Shown here piece after piece: positions 53,515 through 63,849 of a stretch of DNA of 64,000 nucleotides. The notes beneath the pieces were generated by a model. That model ran no database searches, was not told where the DNA came from, and saw only the letters and a list, made by a program, of their open reading frames with translations. The stretch is taken from contig OV277862.1 in NCBI GenBank assembly GCA_922989275.2, forward strand, positions 16,845,543-16,909,542. The letters are read 5' to 3'. The position numbers and the translations under genes are program-made. This DNA comes from Gari tellinella (lineage: Eukaryota; Mollusca; Bivalvia; Cardiida; Psammobiidae). Every line of letters starts with the position of its first letter. The first letter of the stretch is position 1.

Positions 53515-54061
53515 CCCTTAGTGAGCTGAATTATCGTCTGCATTAGAGCTCTTGATAAGGGGCGTATTTCTAAAACTATAATATTTTATTTCTGCATTAA
53601 ACCCTATGATGCTTCTACTCATTAGAATCGTTCCTTTGAGACAATTCTAATGAGTAGTTTACGCGACAGGATTTGGTGCTGAAATGAGTGAGAACAGGTT
53701 GGATTTGTTCAGTTTAATCCATATTATCTAATGCCCTAGCTGCTTCATTAAGATAGATGTCTCTTAAAAATCATTATTAATATTTTTGTTTCTTGACTTG
53801 AGAGGCAATTTGATTCTGGTCAGACGGAAAGTTACCCAGTGCCTGTTAGGGTTGAATTTGTCTCATCTGGAACAAAACAATTTACAAATGTATCGAACAT
53901 GATAGAAATGACTGTGGCTTATGTTATTTTGTAATTTCTAAGTGTTTTGATGGTTTTTATGAGCCCCGTGTTAATCCGTGCTTAGCACGAGCTGGCAGCA
54001 CCCTTTCCTGAACGTAAAGCGGTCGTATGTTGAGGTTTTTCATGGAAAACGAATACACATA

Positions 54062-54278
54062 TTAACCCCTTCACTGCCATTACGTCATAAATTTTAAATA
54101 ATTGTCGTCTGCTTTTATTTCTCAATTTCAAAGTTAAGTTATTTTGACAGAAGAAAAATTGAAATGAATGTCAAACAGTTAGGATCCTGATTAGACGCCG
54201 CGTGACGCGGCGTCTGATCAGGATGCAAACTGTTTGCAAATAACTGTTATACTCGGGGTAAGGCAATGAAGTGGCTAA
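54062..54278. mobile_element. TTAA-shell A MITE abutting element R
   Basis: TTAACCCCTTCACTGCC to GAAGTGGCTAA. The A-core is at 54172-54236. Its right CTAA (a mutated TTAA) is also the left flank of the next element. Confidence 0.85.
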
Positions 54279-54488
54279 CCCTTAGCCCGCCAAATAAATT
54301 GTCGTCTGCTATATTTCTCGTCTGCTTCAAGTTTCAAAGTGCTTCAAAGTTGCTCAAAATTGCTGAAAATGTTGTCCGAGTGTCAAACAGCTTGGATCCG
54401 GATGAGACACCGAATTACTCGGCGTCTCATCCGGATCCAAGCTGTTTGGGTATGGAGCTATAGTCGTGAGTGGCTAGCTAAGGGTTAA
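54275..54488. mobile_element. R MITE, copy 1 (214 bp)
   Basis: CTAACCCTTAGCCCGCC to AGCTAAGGGTTAA, with an A-type core at about 54383-54449 (GGATCCGGATGAG and inverse). About seven differences from copy 2 over 214 bp by eye; two of them make the core centre imperfect (ACACCGAATTACTCGGCG). Confidence 0.9.
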
Positions 54489-55299
54489 CATAAATTAGTA
54501 ATCACAATGTGTTTATCACGGGGAATTATTCGCAACGCTTCGTATGTTTCCGTCATATTTTAGCTAGACGGAAATGAAAGAAGTTATCCAAATGGTCTTG
54601 TTATATTTTTAGCATTGGAAAAGCCCCTCAGCATTTTGTTTACACGGTACAGTTATTTTCTTCTTGGAATGGAAAACTTTCTCCGCTTTGTTTTGTTCGC
54701 TTGTTTTGCATATGTTAATTAATGTAATTAATTATGCGTTAAACGACGATCTAGTTTTTAAACCGTATACGCTAGAGATCGCAATTTAAGATCTTGATCC
54801 AAAATGGATGCAACCAGAAACAGACATAATGCATTGAACATTTCTTTATACGAATGTCTTCTGCTTAAAAATGCCGCCCGTTGTTTATTTCTTAATTTAC
54901 CTTTATTATGCTGAATTGTCGTCTGTTTAAAAAAATATCGTCTGCGTAAAAAAATCAAAATCAGTTTTTATACTTTTGATTGAAGAAAAGTCTAAGTTGA
55001 ATATATATGAATGACATTAACAGTTTGGATCCAGATCAAGCGCCGCGTTTGCAAATGTTATCAATTTCGTGTTTAGCACGATAAGGGTTAACCTTTTGGT
55101 ACAGTTTGACAGCAGACATATTCTTAAGTATAACAGTTTGGAACCTGATCACACGGTGGAATCTCGACAATTAGTCAGGGTCCATAATGTTTAGATATTC
55201 TAAACACGTAAGGGAGGTGTCCGGTCAGGATCCAAACCGTTTGTAAATGTTCGTGTGTTCGACCTTGACAGTGAAAGGGTTAAAAACAGTTTTTGAGTT
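54489..55299. other. Stretch with A-core fragments only
   Basis: Half cores near 55021 (GTTTGGATCCAGATCAAGCG) and 55145 (TTTGGAACCTGATCACACGG) are visible, with GTCGTCTG words. I see no gene. Confidence 0.4.
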
Positions 55300-55650
55300 C
55301 ACAGTGCTCCCTCTCTACAACGGCATCCTACGGGAGACAAACATTGTGTGCGTTGTTCGGAGTGAGTCGTTGTAGGGAGGGAAATATGCAAACAGCTTGA
55401 ATCCAGATCAGACGCCGCGTAACGCGGCGTCTGAACTGGATTCAAGCTGTTTGTCACTCGTCATTAGTGTTTTTCTATCGAAATGTCCATTATGGAACTT
55501 TGAGAAAAACAGCAGACGACACTTTTAAGCAGGCGACATTGCAGTCGTGAATAGGTTGGACATAATTGTCCTGTTTAGGGAACTGCGACAAGGGTCGTTG
55601 TAAGGAGGGAATCGATGTTGGGAGGGCCGTTGAAGGGAGGGAACGCTGTA
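55300..55650. mobile_element. TA-shell E MITE
   Basis: CACAGTGCTCCCTCTCTAC to GGGAACGCTGTA. The A-core is at 55389-55453. The right shell has GCAGACGACACTTTTAAGC and GACAAGGGTCGTTG. Confidence 0.85.
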
Positions 55651-55700
55651 TTTGCACTTTTAGAGAGCCTGGAGGAGAGGAGGGAAACGAAATGATCTTG

Positions 55701-56016
55701 TACAGTACTGAACCTTATTAAATTAAATTGATAATCGCAAGCGAATTGCCATCGAATTGGGCGCTTCAAAAAGCAAACCGTGAGTTTTAGTCGTTTCACG
55801 CGATTATTTCGAAGCGGTTGTGACAAAAATGGAATCGGAAAACATTAACGAAGGCATATTTGCGAATATTGGTGAGATACACAATTCAGGCAAACTTAAC
55901 GCGTTATTTGCGTTGGAAAATATTCTCAAGCGAATTGCCATCGAATTGCAAGCGAATTGCCATCGAATCGCAAGCGAATCGCAAAAAATGTTAATTTAAT
56001 AAGGTTCAGTACTGTA
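55701..56016. mobile_element. S MITE (TACAGTACTGAACC termini)
   Basis: TACAGTACTGAACCTTATTA to its inverse, 316 bp, TA-flanked. The interior carries repeated GCGAATTGCCATCGAATTG words at 55740-55760 and 55930-55985. There is no hairpin core. Confidence 0.85.
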
Positions 56017-56062
56017 ATCGTGTGTCATGGCTTCCTTCACTTCATGCTATGCTAGCGTGAAT

Positions 56063-56225
56063 TTAACTCTCTTGTGGGGTACATGTATCTATATAATCCT
56101 TTTAGACTCTTCTAGTTCAGGTACAGTATTTTGAACCAGTCTACTATTACATTTTTGGTATGACAACAAAAAACCGATAAAAGTATCAAACAGAGCAGAC
56201 CCTGATCAGAGGGCTTTCATATGTA
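56063..56225. mobile_element. P MITE fragment, cut in the core
   Basis: Shares GACTCTTCTAGTTCAGG and CCAGTCTACTATTACATTTT with 33507-33745 and stops at CAGACCCTGATCAGAGGGCT. C-rich simple sequence follows (56237-56280). Confidence 0.7.
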
Positions 56226-56631
56226 TTCGTACTTGCCCCCCCCCACCCCCCCTTACAAAGAGCCCCCCCCCCACCCACCTAAAAAATCACAAAACCCAAT
56301 AAACAAACAAACAAAACAAAAAACAACAGCATCTCCACCATAAAGGGTCGATGTTTAAAATGGAGGGACGTTCTTCACGTAAATCCTGCAATGTATCAAG
56401 TGTGTCCTCCCACCTAACAAATGACAATCGTTGCAAAGTTTTGACCCAGACCAGACAAATGAAAACTCAGCGTCTGATCAGGATCAACACTTTTTGCTAG
56501 TCGCTTTATATATAGAGAGGGAATGTAAAACTTTCAGAAATAATGCAGACGACGTTTATAGCAGACGATATGATATTTAACTCATTGCATGCTGGTTAAT
56601 TTTGTCTTCTGCAAAAAATTAGTGTCAGAAC

Positions 56632-56700
56632 AGAACAGAACAAAACTTTATTTTCATCTCAGGTATGGTTACATACAGCATGAGGTATCGTCTGATAGTT
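56632..56700 (-). mobile_element. Possible LINE/SINE 3' end with GTTCT tail
   Basis: CAGAACAGAACAGAACAAAA then CTTTATTTTCATCTCAGG; on the minus strand an AATAAAG-like 3' end followed by GTTCT repeats. Similar to 44888-44960. Confidence 0.5.
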
Positions 56701-56865
56701 AATGTCTTAAAATTAATTTTTCCAACGTTTATTTTTAATACAGGGCCAGTGTTTCAAACTGTTTGGATCCAGATGAGAAACTGAGGTACTCTGTGTCTCA
56801 TCTAGATCCAAACTGTTTGCAGCATTTATCATGGGCTCACACACAGCGTGCTGACGTTGAATGTA

Positions 56866-57079
56866 TTAACCCTTAGCCCGCCAAATAAATTGTCGTCTGC
56901 TATATTTCTCGTCTGCTTCAAGTTTCAAAGGGCTTCAAAGTTGCTCAAAATTGCTGAAAATGTTGTCCGAGTGTCAAACAGCTTGGATCCGGATGAGACG
57001 CCGAGTTACTCGGCGTCTCATCCGGATCCAAGCTGTTTGCGTATGGAGCTATAGTCGTGAGTGGCAGGCTAAGGGTTAA
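56866..57079. mobile_element. R MITE, copy 2 (perfect core)
   Basis: TTAACCCTTAGCCCGCC to GGCTAAGGGTTAA, 214 bp, the same length as copy 1. The core (about 56974-57040) has GAGACGCCGAG/CTCGGCGTCTC and GGATCCGG/CCGGATCC, fully paired. GTCGTCTGC lies in the left arm. Confidence 0.95.
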
Positions 57080-57199
57080 TTAAGGGTAAAGCTAGACACA
57101 GATTAAGTGACAGGTCAAATACTAACGCGTTATATCAATTTCTTGTCTTTTGTTTTTATTATGACGTTCTGCGTTCATAAATTTATCTACCTGTGCCTT

Positions 57200-57400
57200 G
57201 TACACGAGGCCCTCTGACGCAGTGGTTAAGTTGCTCTTCTTTTAACATAGGTGTCGCGTGTCCGACCTCGGGTCTATCCAGTATTTACTAGGAGAAGAAC
57301 TTAATAAGCAAACATTGCTTTCGTCCTCATCCTAAAGTATATTTATGTATGATTACAAACTATGTACTATTTAGAAATAAAGTGTAAACTAATCTAGTAT
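57200..57400 (+). mobile_element. Degenerate tRNA-derived SINE
   Basis: CTGACGCAGTGGTTAAG resembles box A, and GTCCGACCTCGGGTCTATCC is a worn box-B region about 45 bp later; the body ends in AT-rich sequence. Not a functional tRNA. Confidence 0.4.
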
Positions 57401-57410
57401 TTTATTAGAT

Positions 57411-57668
57411 TTAACCCGTTCACCCTCAATATATATACATGTACATGTACATTATAAAGTGCATTTACAAACAGTTTTGATCCTGATCAGACGCCGTGTC
57501 TGATCAGGATCCAAACTGTTTGACACTCGTTTTGAAACTTCTTCAGTCATATTGTCTTTTTTTTCTGTTTGCTTCGAAACGACATTGCAGACAACAAAAT
57601 TGAAGCAGACGACAATGAAACGATGAAGAGGTAAACATCTCAAGGACAATTTGGCAGTGAAAGGGTTA
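57411..57668. mobile_element. TTAA-shell A MITE with collapsed core
   Basis: TTAACCCGTTCACCCTC to GTGAAAGGGTTAA. The core at 57468-57522 reads GATCAGACGCCG then TGTCTGATC, missing the central CG stem. The shell has AAGCAGACGACAATG. Confidence 0.85.
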
Positions 57669-57843
57669 AATGGGTTAAAAGTTTCAGGGATAAATACTTC
57701 ATTTCAAGGAGATGTCAGTGAAGTGATACACGTTCCGCCTGTCCAGTTACTTTAAATTGACACCGGGTAAATCACTCCATGCCCTACCCGAATTGTATCA
57801 GTGCCAAGATCCCCACATACAATACAATCAGTCGAACTTCAAC

Positions 57844-57951
57844 TTAATTCATTCATGCCTGAAATTCTTCAAGGACTATTCCAATTTCCAATAAAAGCTA
57901 GTCCATTTTTGATAATTTAGGGTTGATTTTAACAAAACATGTATATTGCCT
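57844..57951. mobile_element. Left half of a B MITE
   Basis: TTAATTCATTCATGCCTGAA, GGACTATTCCA and AGCTAGTCCATTTTTGATAA, stopping just before the core position. Confidence 0.65.
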
Positions 57952-58134
57952 TCAAAAGCGCTTAAGTAGAATCTTAACACTGTTTGTATAACTTATTTTT
58001 TTCTGAACCATTTTTCTAAAAGATCCCTAAAATCGACTTAAACTGCTCATTTGTCAAAAGTAGAATGTTCTATACGAACAGTTCGGCACAGAAAATGTTA
58101 GGGAAGAATGGAATCATTATCTTCACGGAAGGAC

Positions 58135-58363
58135 TTAACCCATTTATGCCCACGATCCCATATATCGGGCATAGGCAAACAGTGTAGACTCTGATCAGAC
58201 GCCGCATTATGCGGCGTCTGATCAGAGTCTACACTGTTTGCTCACAGGAATTTCAATATAAAACAAAATGAAAATGACAATTTTGACCAAGCATCCCTTT
58301 GATAGAAAATGGACTAATCCAATATATAAACATGAAATAATACACTGGGTATAAATGGGTTAA
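58135..58363. mobile_element. K MITE (TTAACCCATTTATGCCC termini)
   Basis: TTAA both ends; inverted termini CCCATTTATGCCCA and TGGGTATAAATGGG. The core at 58176-58240 combines outer GTGTAGACTCTGATCAG with the AGACGCCGCATTATGCGGCG centre. It is the intact relative of 16739-16780. Confidence 0.9.
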
Positions 58364-58804
58364 TTAAAAGTGTTTAAAAGCGTAACCTTAGAGAAAAGGG
58401 TTACGAACTGTCCATGCATTATCTTCTCGTTTATTTCAATACTTGTACATGTAACACCACGTATTTAACACCTTCATTTTCAAACCGGACTGCAATGGCA
58501 TTTTCAAACATCTTGTATCCAGATTCGAGTGTGTCTGCTTCTGATCAGGATGCGAACTGTTTGAGACGCATATTAAAGTAGAATTATGAATCTAATATAA
58601 ACTTTATCTTCAAGTAAATTAACCAACTATACAAAGGGAAGCAATCCTTACACATCGATGTATTTTTAATGTTGAGTTGTCTTTCTTTTCGCATTTCAAG
58701 AAAATGTCTCTCAGAGATCGACTTGCCTAACAGTCTGTCCTTTTGCAAGGGTTTTTGACTTATGCATTTACCATGTTCATATTATTTAGGATGACACCAA
58801 TAGG

Positions 58805-59054
58805 TACAGTGGATAATCTGTTATTCTTTCCCAATAAACGCGTTTACGCTAAAACTATTATTTGCAGTGCAAACAGTTTGGAGCCAGATCAGACGCCGGG
58901 TAACCCGGCGTCTGAACAGGCTCCAAACTGTTTGCCACCAAGATAAACAAGAATAACCAGAATTGTCCAAAAGTTGTTATTTTCTACGTTTTAGTGCTTT
59001 GCGTTTGCGTACGTTTGCGTTTAAACGGGAAAGAATAACAGATGCTCCACTGTA
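58805..59054. mobile_element. TA-shell J MITE, copy 2
   Basis: TACAGTGGATAATCTGTTA to GCTCCACTGTA. The core at 58868-58935 has GGAGCC/GGCTCC and the CGGGTAACCCG centre. The duplicated region at about 59965-59985 lacks it. Confidence 0.9.
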
Positions 59055-59235
59055 TTTTAGGTTATGCTACTTTCTAATTTGTTTAACCTTCTGCGAACTT
59101 CTGATAACTATCACAAACAATTTGGATCCAGATATGGTACAAGGTAACTAGGCGCCCCAACTTGATACAAACTACTTGACATTCGGTTGATTCTGATCTA
59201 TTGTATGTTTTCATGTATTTAGTTGACATACCTGT

Positions 59236-59481
59236 TACAGTGGAGAAAACGTTATTCTTTCCCGTTTAAACGCAAACGAAACGCAAAGCACTAAAACGTA
59301 GAAAAGTACAAATTTTGAACAATTCTGATAATTCAGGTTTATCTTGGTGGCAAACAGTTTTGAGCCTGATCAGACGCCGGGTTACCCGGCGTCTGATCTG
59401 GCTCCAAACTGTTTGTATGGGAAATAATAGTTTTAGCGTAAACGCATTTATTGGGAAATAATAACGTTTTCTACACGTGTA
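59236..59481. mobile_element. TA-shell J MITE, copy 3
   Basis: TACAGTGGAGAAAACGTTA to AACGTTTTCTACACGTGTA. The core at 59350-59415 has the GGGTTACCC centre and GAGCC/GGCTC stem. Confidence 0.9.
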
Positions 59482-59720
59482 GCTCATTACTCCTTAGATA
59501 CGCCCTTTCACCCCTTTAATTCATTTATCTACATAATAAAATACTCCCACTTTAAACAGTCAGGAATTTCAAATTCACAACAAGAAACAATTTCTATATC
59601 ATAGCAGATGGTAGCTTAAAGCAGACTGAAAGTAAAGCAGAATGCGTCTGAAGGCGTATTCTGCTTTACTTCAAACCTGATTTAAGTTGTCACCTGTCTT
59701 CAAAACTGGAGAGTGTGTCG
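59482..59720. mobile_element. TTAA-shell C MITE next to J copy 3
   Basis: Starts CTCATTACTCCTTAG (TTAA not preserved; abuts the J end). The C-core at 59614-59685 has AATGCGTCTGAAGGCGTATT. The right arm, TTGTCACCTGTCTTCAAAAC, is cut short. Confidence 0.7.
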
Positions 59721-60181
59721 CATTCCGACCAGAACGAACGCAAACTGTTTGTAACTCATATTAAAGCAAAACTTTCTAAATCTAATATAAAATTTATCTT
59801 CAGGTTATCGAACAGAAAAAAACTGTTTCAAGGGAAGCAATCCTCACTCATTGAAGCGTTTGTACTGTTTGGGTTGTCTTTCTTTCAACATTCTAGAAAT
59901 GCCTCTTGATTTGTCTAACTGTCTGATCTTTTGCAAGGACTTTGAATGGTGCATTTAACATATACGTAAATTTAAAATTAGATTATACTTCTGTCTAATT
60001 TGTTTAACATTCTGCGAACTATTTGGATCCAGATTAGGAACAAGGTAACTCGGCGCCTCAACTGGATGTAAACGAACTATTTGATTGGTTGATTCTGATC
60101 TGAAATGCTGTTAAATCAACTGTTAGACTTGTTCCAGTAGACAAATTTTGCATACAAACATTACATAAAGTCTAAGTCAGT

Positions 60182-60390
60182 TACAGTAAAACCTCTCTAT
60201 TACAACCACTAAAAAAGAAGGCGAATGAAGTGTGTAAAAGACAGGTGACTGTTTAAAGCAATGTGACAGTAAAACAGAAAGCTCCTACAGGAGCTTTCTG
60301 TTTTACTTTCACCTTGCTTTAAGCAGTCACCTGTCGAAACACATAATAATTGACACAATTTAGTGGTCGTAATATAGAGGTTCTACTGTA
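60182..60390. mobile_element. TA-shell D MITE
   Basis: TACAGTAAAACCTCTCTATT to ATATAGAGGTTCTACTGTA. The D-core starts after TTAA at 60253-60256 and has AAGCTCCTACAGGAGCTT. Close to the family consensus. Confidence 0.9.
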
Positions 60391-62866
60391 TATGTTTTCA
60401 TGTATATTTCTGTTGTATCCATTGATTCCGGCATGCTTAAGCACAGTTGGCTATAGGTGATCTTCTCTGAAGTATTGGAGATTAGGCGAAGGGTTAAGAG
60501 AATAAAATGTTAAAAGCAATATGTGGATGTGTAACGGTTTTAACCAGTATACTGGCAATTGAATAAGACTTTATGCTGTTAGTATCAGGATAAACTCTGT
60601 TTGCAAAGTCGACTTTATGCGATTCCGATGGTGAAAGGTTTAAATAATAGGATAATAGAAAGGGTTTGTCCTGAACAAATATCTCACACAGGAGATTTGT
60701 AACAGGGTTTGCTCTGGCTGCCCAAAAGCGGAGTGTCTGATCTTTTGTATGGCATATGGTAACCGTCCCCTATATTCGTTCAAAATACTTATTGTACATA
60801 GTTCTATTAACACAGAAGGTCCTAGACAAACTCTGAGATTGCTTTTTCATATAATGTATGTGTAAAAAGTACATTTAACTATTTCACTGCCAAATTAATC
60901 GTGATATTCTTTTAAAGACATACTCTTGTAAATCAAAAATGATGAAAAATAAACTTCTTAAATACCTTGATTACTATATATTTTCTGGTTTGCAATACAT
61001 TTATAACCACAAAAAATGAATTTTGAAAAATTCTTTTTGATAAATTATGTGAAATATAGTCCTTTCCATACAGGCACTGTTTCTAGATTTTTTAAAAAAA
61101 CTGTCCCGAGTGGCATTTCTTGTAGAAAACATCCCAATTGAAGCAAATATTGGATGAATATTTCTCATTTTTAGGCCAACAGAGACCTTATTTGGCTAGC
61201 GGGGAGGTGTTTTTTTCTGCATAAAATCTAGGGGTTAGGGTTAGAATTTTGACCATATTTCATAAAAAAGCATGGTGACATCTAGGTTTCTTTACATTTT
61301 CTGATGGGCATTGGAGTAATCATTATTTTTGCCAAGTTAAGAAAAAAATGTTATGGGTGGTTATAAAAATTTAGTAAATTTTACGACATTTTTATGTCGA
61401 AAATGGAAAAAAGTTCTAATAAAAGAGAGTGTCAGTGCAAACTTTGCTTCTCAACTATTCTTTTAATTGTTTCAATTTACCAGTAAAATCATTGTGATAT
61501 ATACTAGGCCAAACTGCCAACGCAACACCTCCGAGTTCCCTTCTATTTTCATATCAGAGCGGGTGTTTTAAATCGATGGAAAAGTTGACACAAAATGTTT
61601 AAATGTTTTCATTTGTGTTTTTAAATTGATGTACTGTCCTCAAAGTTGTTAATATTGGCAACGAATTTTCATTGACACTTCTGACGAATAATAACCATCT
61701 ATCCAAACGTATCACTAATTTCTGGTTAACATTCCCTATTGAAAATGCATTGCAATGAGATTTCTGAAAACTTGTTTTCACAAAATTCCATATTTTTGGG
61801 ACCAACTGCCAATTCATTTTGATTTTGTTTACCAAGAGTATTGTCCATTGATCCCTCTATGAATTGCAGGAGAAATCTATTCAGGATATGCACACATTAC
61901 AGAATTGACGATTCTAACTTAAGACATGTTTAACATGGGAAGTAATAGTTGACTAATTTCGGTCAAACATGTACCTGTAGTAATTTTCAACACAGTTTCG
62001 ATCCTATTTAGACGCTGCGTTTTGTTTTAAATGTTGTCAGTTGCTTTTAATAATGCTGATCAATAAGACTTATATAGGCACTAATATTAAAAAATATATT
62101 ATAAAAGTAAAAACATACCCTACAATCAGCTATGCGCGAAAGTGCACAGTGTGCCGCCAAAATAGTTATTGACAAGCGCTACATTCATTGTTTGATTGTG
62201 TTAATTGATGTTTGACACGTTGTTGTGACAGTTAATCAGTAATCCCTTCACTGTCTTGCCCCAGATACGCTGGTTATTTGCCAACACGGTGTTAATCCTT
62301 ATGAGACATGTAATATGGTTTCTGACTAGGCTCCAGACTTTTTTCTGATGTGAAAACACACACAAAACTTTGAGAAATAAAAGCAGACAACATTTGCAGA
62401 TGACATCTTTGTAGATCAGGAGGTTGATGTAACTTATACATGTAGATCTGTTTCCTACCTGTATCCAAAATGCTATTGTATACAGGCTTGATGAGTTTTT
62501 GTTGTCGTGTGTTTCTTGTTTTATCATAGTCTCGTTGACTTATTTCGTTAAATTGCAATTTACACAATTTCTGAATATTGTTATATTAAACCAATTTACG
62601 TACGACATTATTTTGGTTTGTTTTCTACTTTTCATTTTCACTGATATATATCAATGTATATACATACATTTTAATAGAGTTCGTGTTACACATTACATAA
62701 TTTTTTATATGAATATATTGCCTATGTTAATAATGACAAAATTGCCAAATCCTCACCATTCAGTTCTCATCTTACAGCGTCTCGCGCATCCAGCGTGTAT
62801 TGTCCAAGTGAAATGGCATCCGGCCATTCAACACCTTCTTACATCTTATTCGCCAACTGAATAAAT
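60391..62866. other. 2.5-kb stretch without recognised genes
   Basis: AT-rich; A-shell-like words occur near 60880 (TTTCACTGCCAAATTAATCG) followed by TTTTAAAGACATACTCTTG, which might be the edge of another TTAA-AGAC element. I could not find its other end. Short frames only. Confidence 0.35.
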
Positions 62867-63071
62867 TACAGTTAAACCTCTCTTCTATTACGACCACTCT
62901 AAAGAAGGATAAAGACATGCGACAGCTTAAAACAAGGTAACAGTAAAACAGAAAGTTCATAAAGGAGCTTTCTATTTTACTGTCACCTTACTTTAAGCAG
63001 TCATCTGTTTTCAATAGTTAATAATTAACACATTGTCAAGTTAGTGATCGTAACAGAGAGGTTTTACTGTA
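62867..63071. mobile_element. TA-shell D MITE
   Basis: TACAGTTAAACCTCTCTTCT to GAGAGGTTTTACTGTA. The D-core at about 62930-62990 is slightly worn (AAGTTCATAAAGGAGCTT). Confidence 0.85.
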
Positions 63072-63225
63072 TTGTATATGGATTCATTTTACACTGCCAA
63101 AATCTCGAACAGTTTCGTTGTATATTGTAATCTGCTGAAACATTGTCGGCTGCATAGTTATTTTTGTTTGTTTTGAACTTTGTTTTAACGTAACTTGAAT
63201 TGAAATAACTTTAACTGCAGGTGTC

Positions 63226-63289
63226 TTACAGTTTGGGTACTGAGCAGACGCCAGGTGACTCGGCATCGGATCAGGATCCAAGCTGTTTG
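63226..63289. repeat. Degenerate A-core palindrome
   Basis: ACAGTTTGGGTACTGAGCAG facing CGGATCAGGATCCAAGCTG, with centre CGCCAGGTGACTCGGC. Many mismatches. Confidence 0.65.
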
Positions 63290-63578
63290 TTAATTTCAGT
63301 CTTCTATAAACATCATATCTTTGCCTTAGTGGTGAATTACAATATCCGTTTGTACGTACACTTAGAGCTGCTTAACCGTGGATGTTATGTTGTTTATTTA
63401 ATATAAATTATGTTTATGAAGCACTTTTGCCTCAATGTATATTCTTTACGTTAAGGCAATGGTTATTATATTCATCATATTAAGCATGTTTAAGATCTGT
63501 TGTACATTATTGCATCTTTTGGGGAAATGTAGTGAAATGATCCAAGGAGAATAGAAAACATGACCACACCAGCACTTG

Positions 63579-63797
63579 AACAGTAGAGAAGACGTTATTC
63601 TTTCCCAATAGATGAGTATACGCTCAAACTTTCTTTCCCATTGCAAACGGTTTGGAGCCAGATCAGACGCCGGGTTGCCCGGCGTCTGATCAAGCTCGAA
63701 GCTGTTTTGCACTCAGTCAGAATTAAAAACAACAACAACATTGCAATGCCTTTGCCTTTCATTTGCGTTTAAACGGGAAATAAAACGTCTTCTTTAT
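63579..63797. mobile_element. TA-shell J MITE, copy 4 (worn ends)
   Basis: AACAGTAGAGAAGACGTTATT to AAACGTCTTCTTTATTA. The core at 63643-63710 has CCGGGTTGCCCGG and GGAGCCAG facing AAGCTCG. Confidence 0.8.
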
Positions 63798-63849
63798 TAC
63801 ACAAACCTTTTAAGGGACAATTGACACACTATGGAAGGCCGGTGCGCCA

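Larger units (their letters stand above)
58560..60110. repeat. Local segmental duplication (two divergent copies)
   Basis: 58560-58770 and 59056-59200 match 59750-59960 and 59985-60110 (AAGGGAAGCAATCC, TTGTCTTTCTTTC, TAATTTGTTTAAC, AAGGTAACT.GGCGCC). J element 1 lies in the first copy at a point where the second has none. Confidence 0.8.

Noticed and set aside
60391..62866. Host gene in the longest repeat-poor stretch
   Set aside because: Only short frames without recognisable motifs or consistent splice signals were seen.
668..63710. CRISPR array or bacterial terminator-like hairpins
   Set aside because: The palindromes are dispersed at irregular distances inside TTAA- or TA-flanked elements, not spaced by uniform spacers, and the window is eukaryotic in character.
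668..63710. MicroRNA precursors
   Set aside because: Stems are too perfect and too numerous, and they lie inside MITEs. A few could yield small RNAs, but nothing in the sequence shows that.
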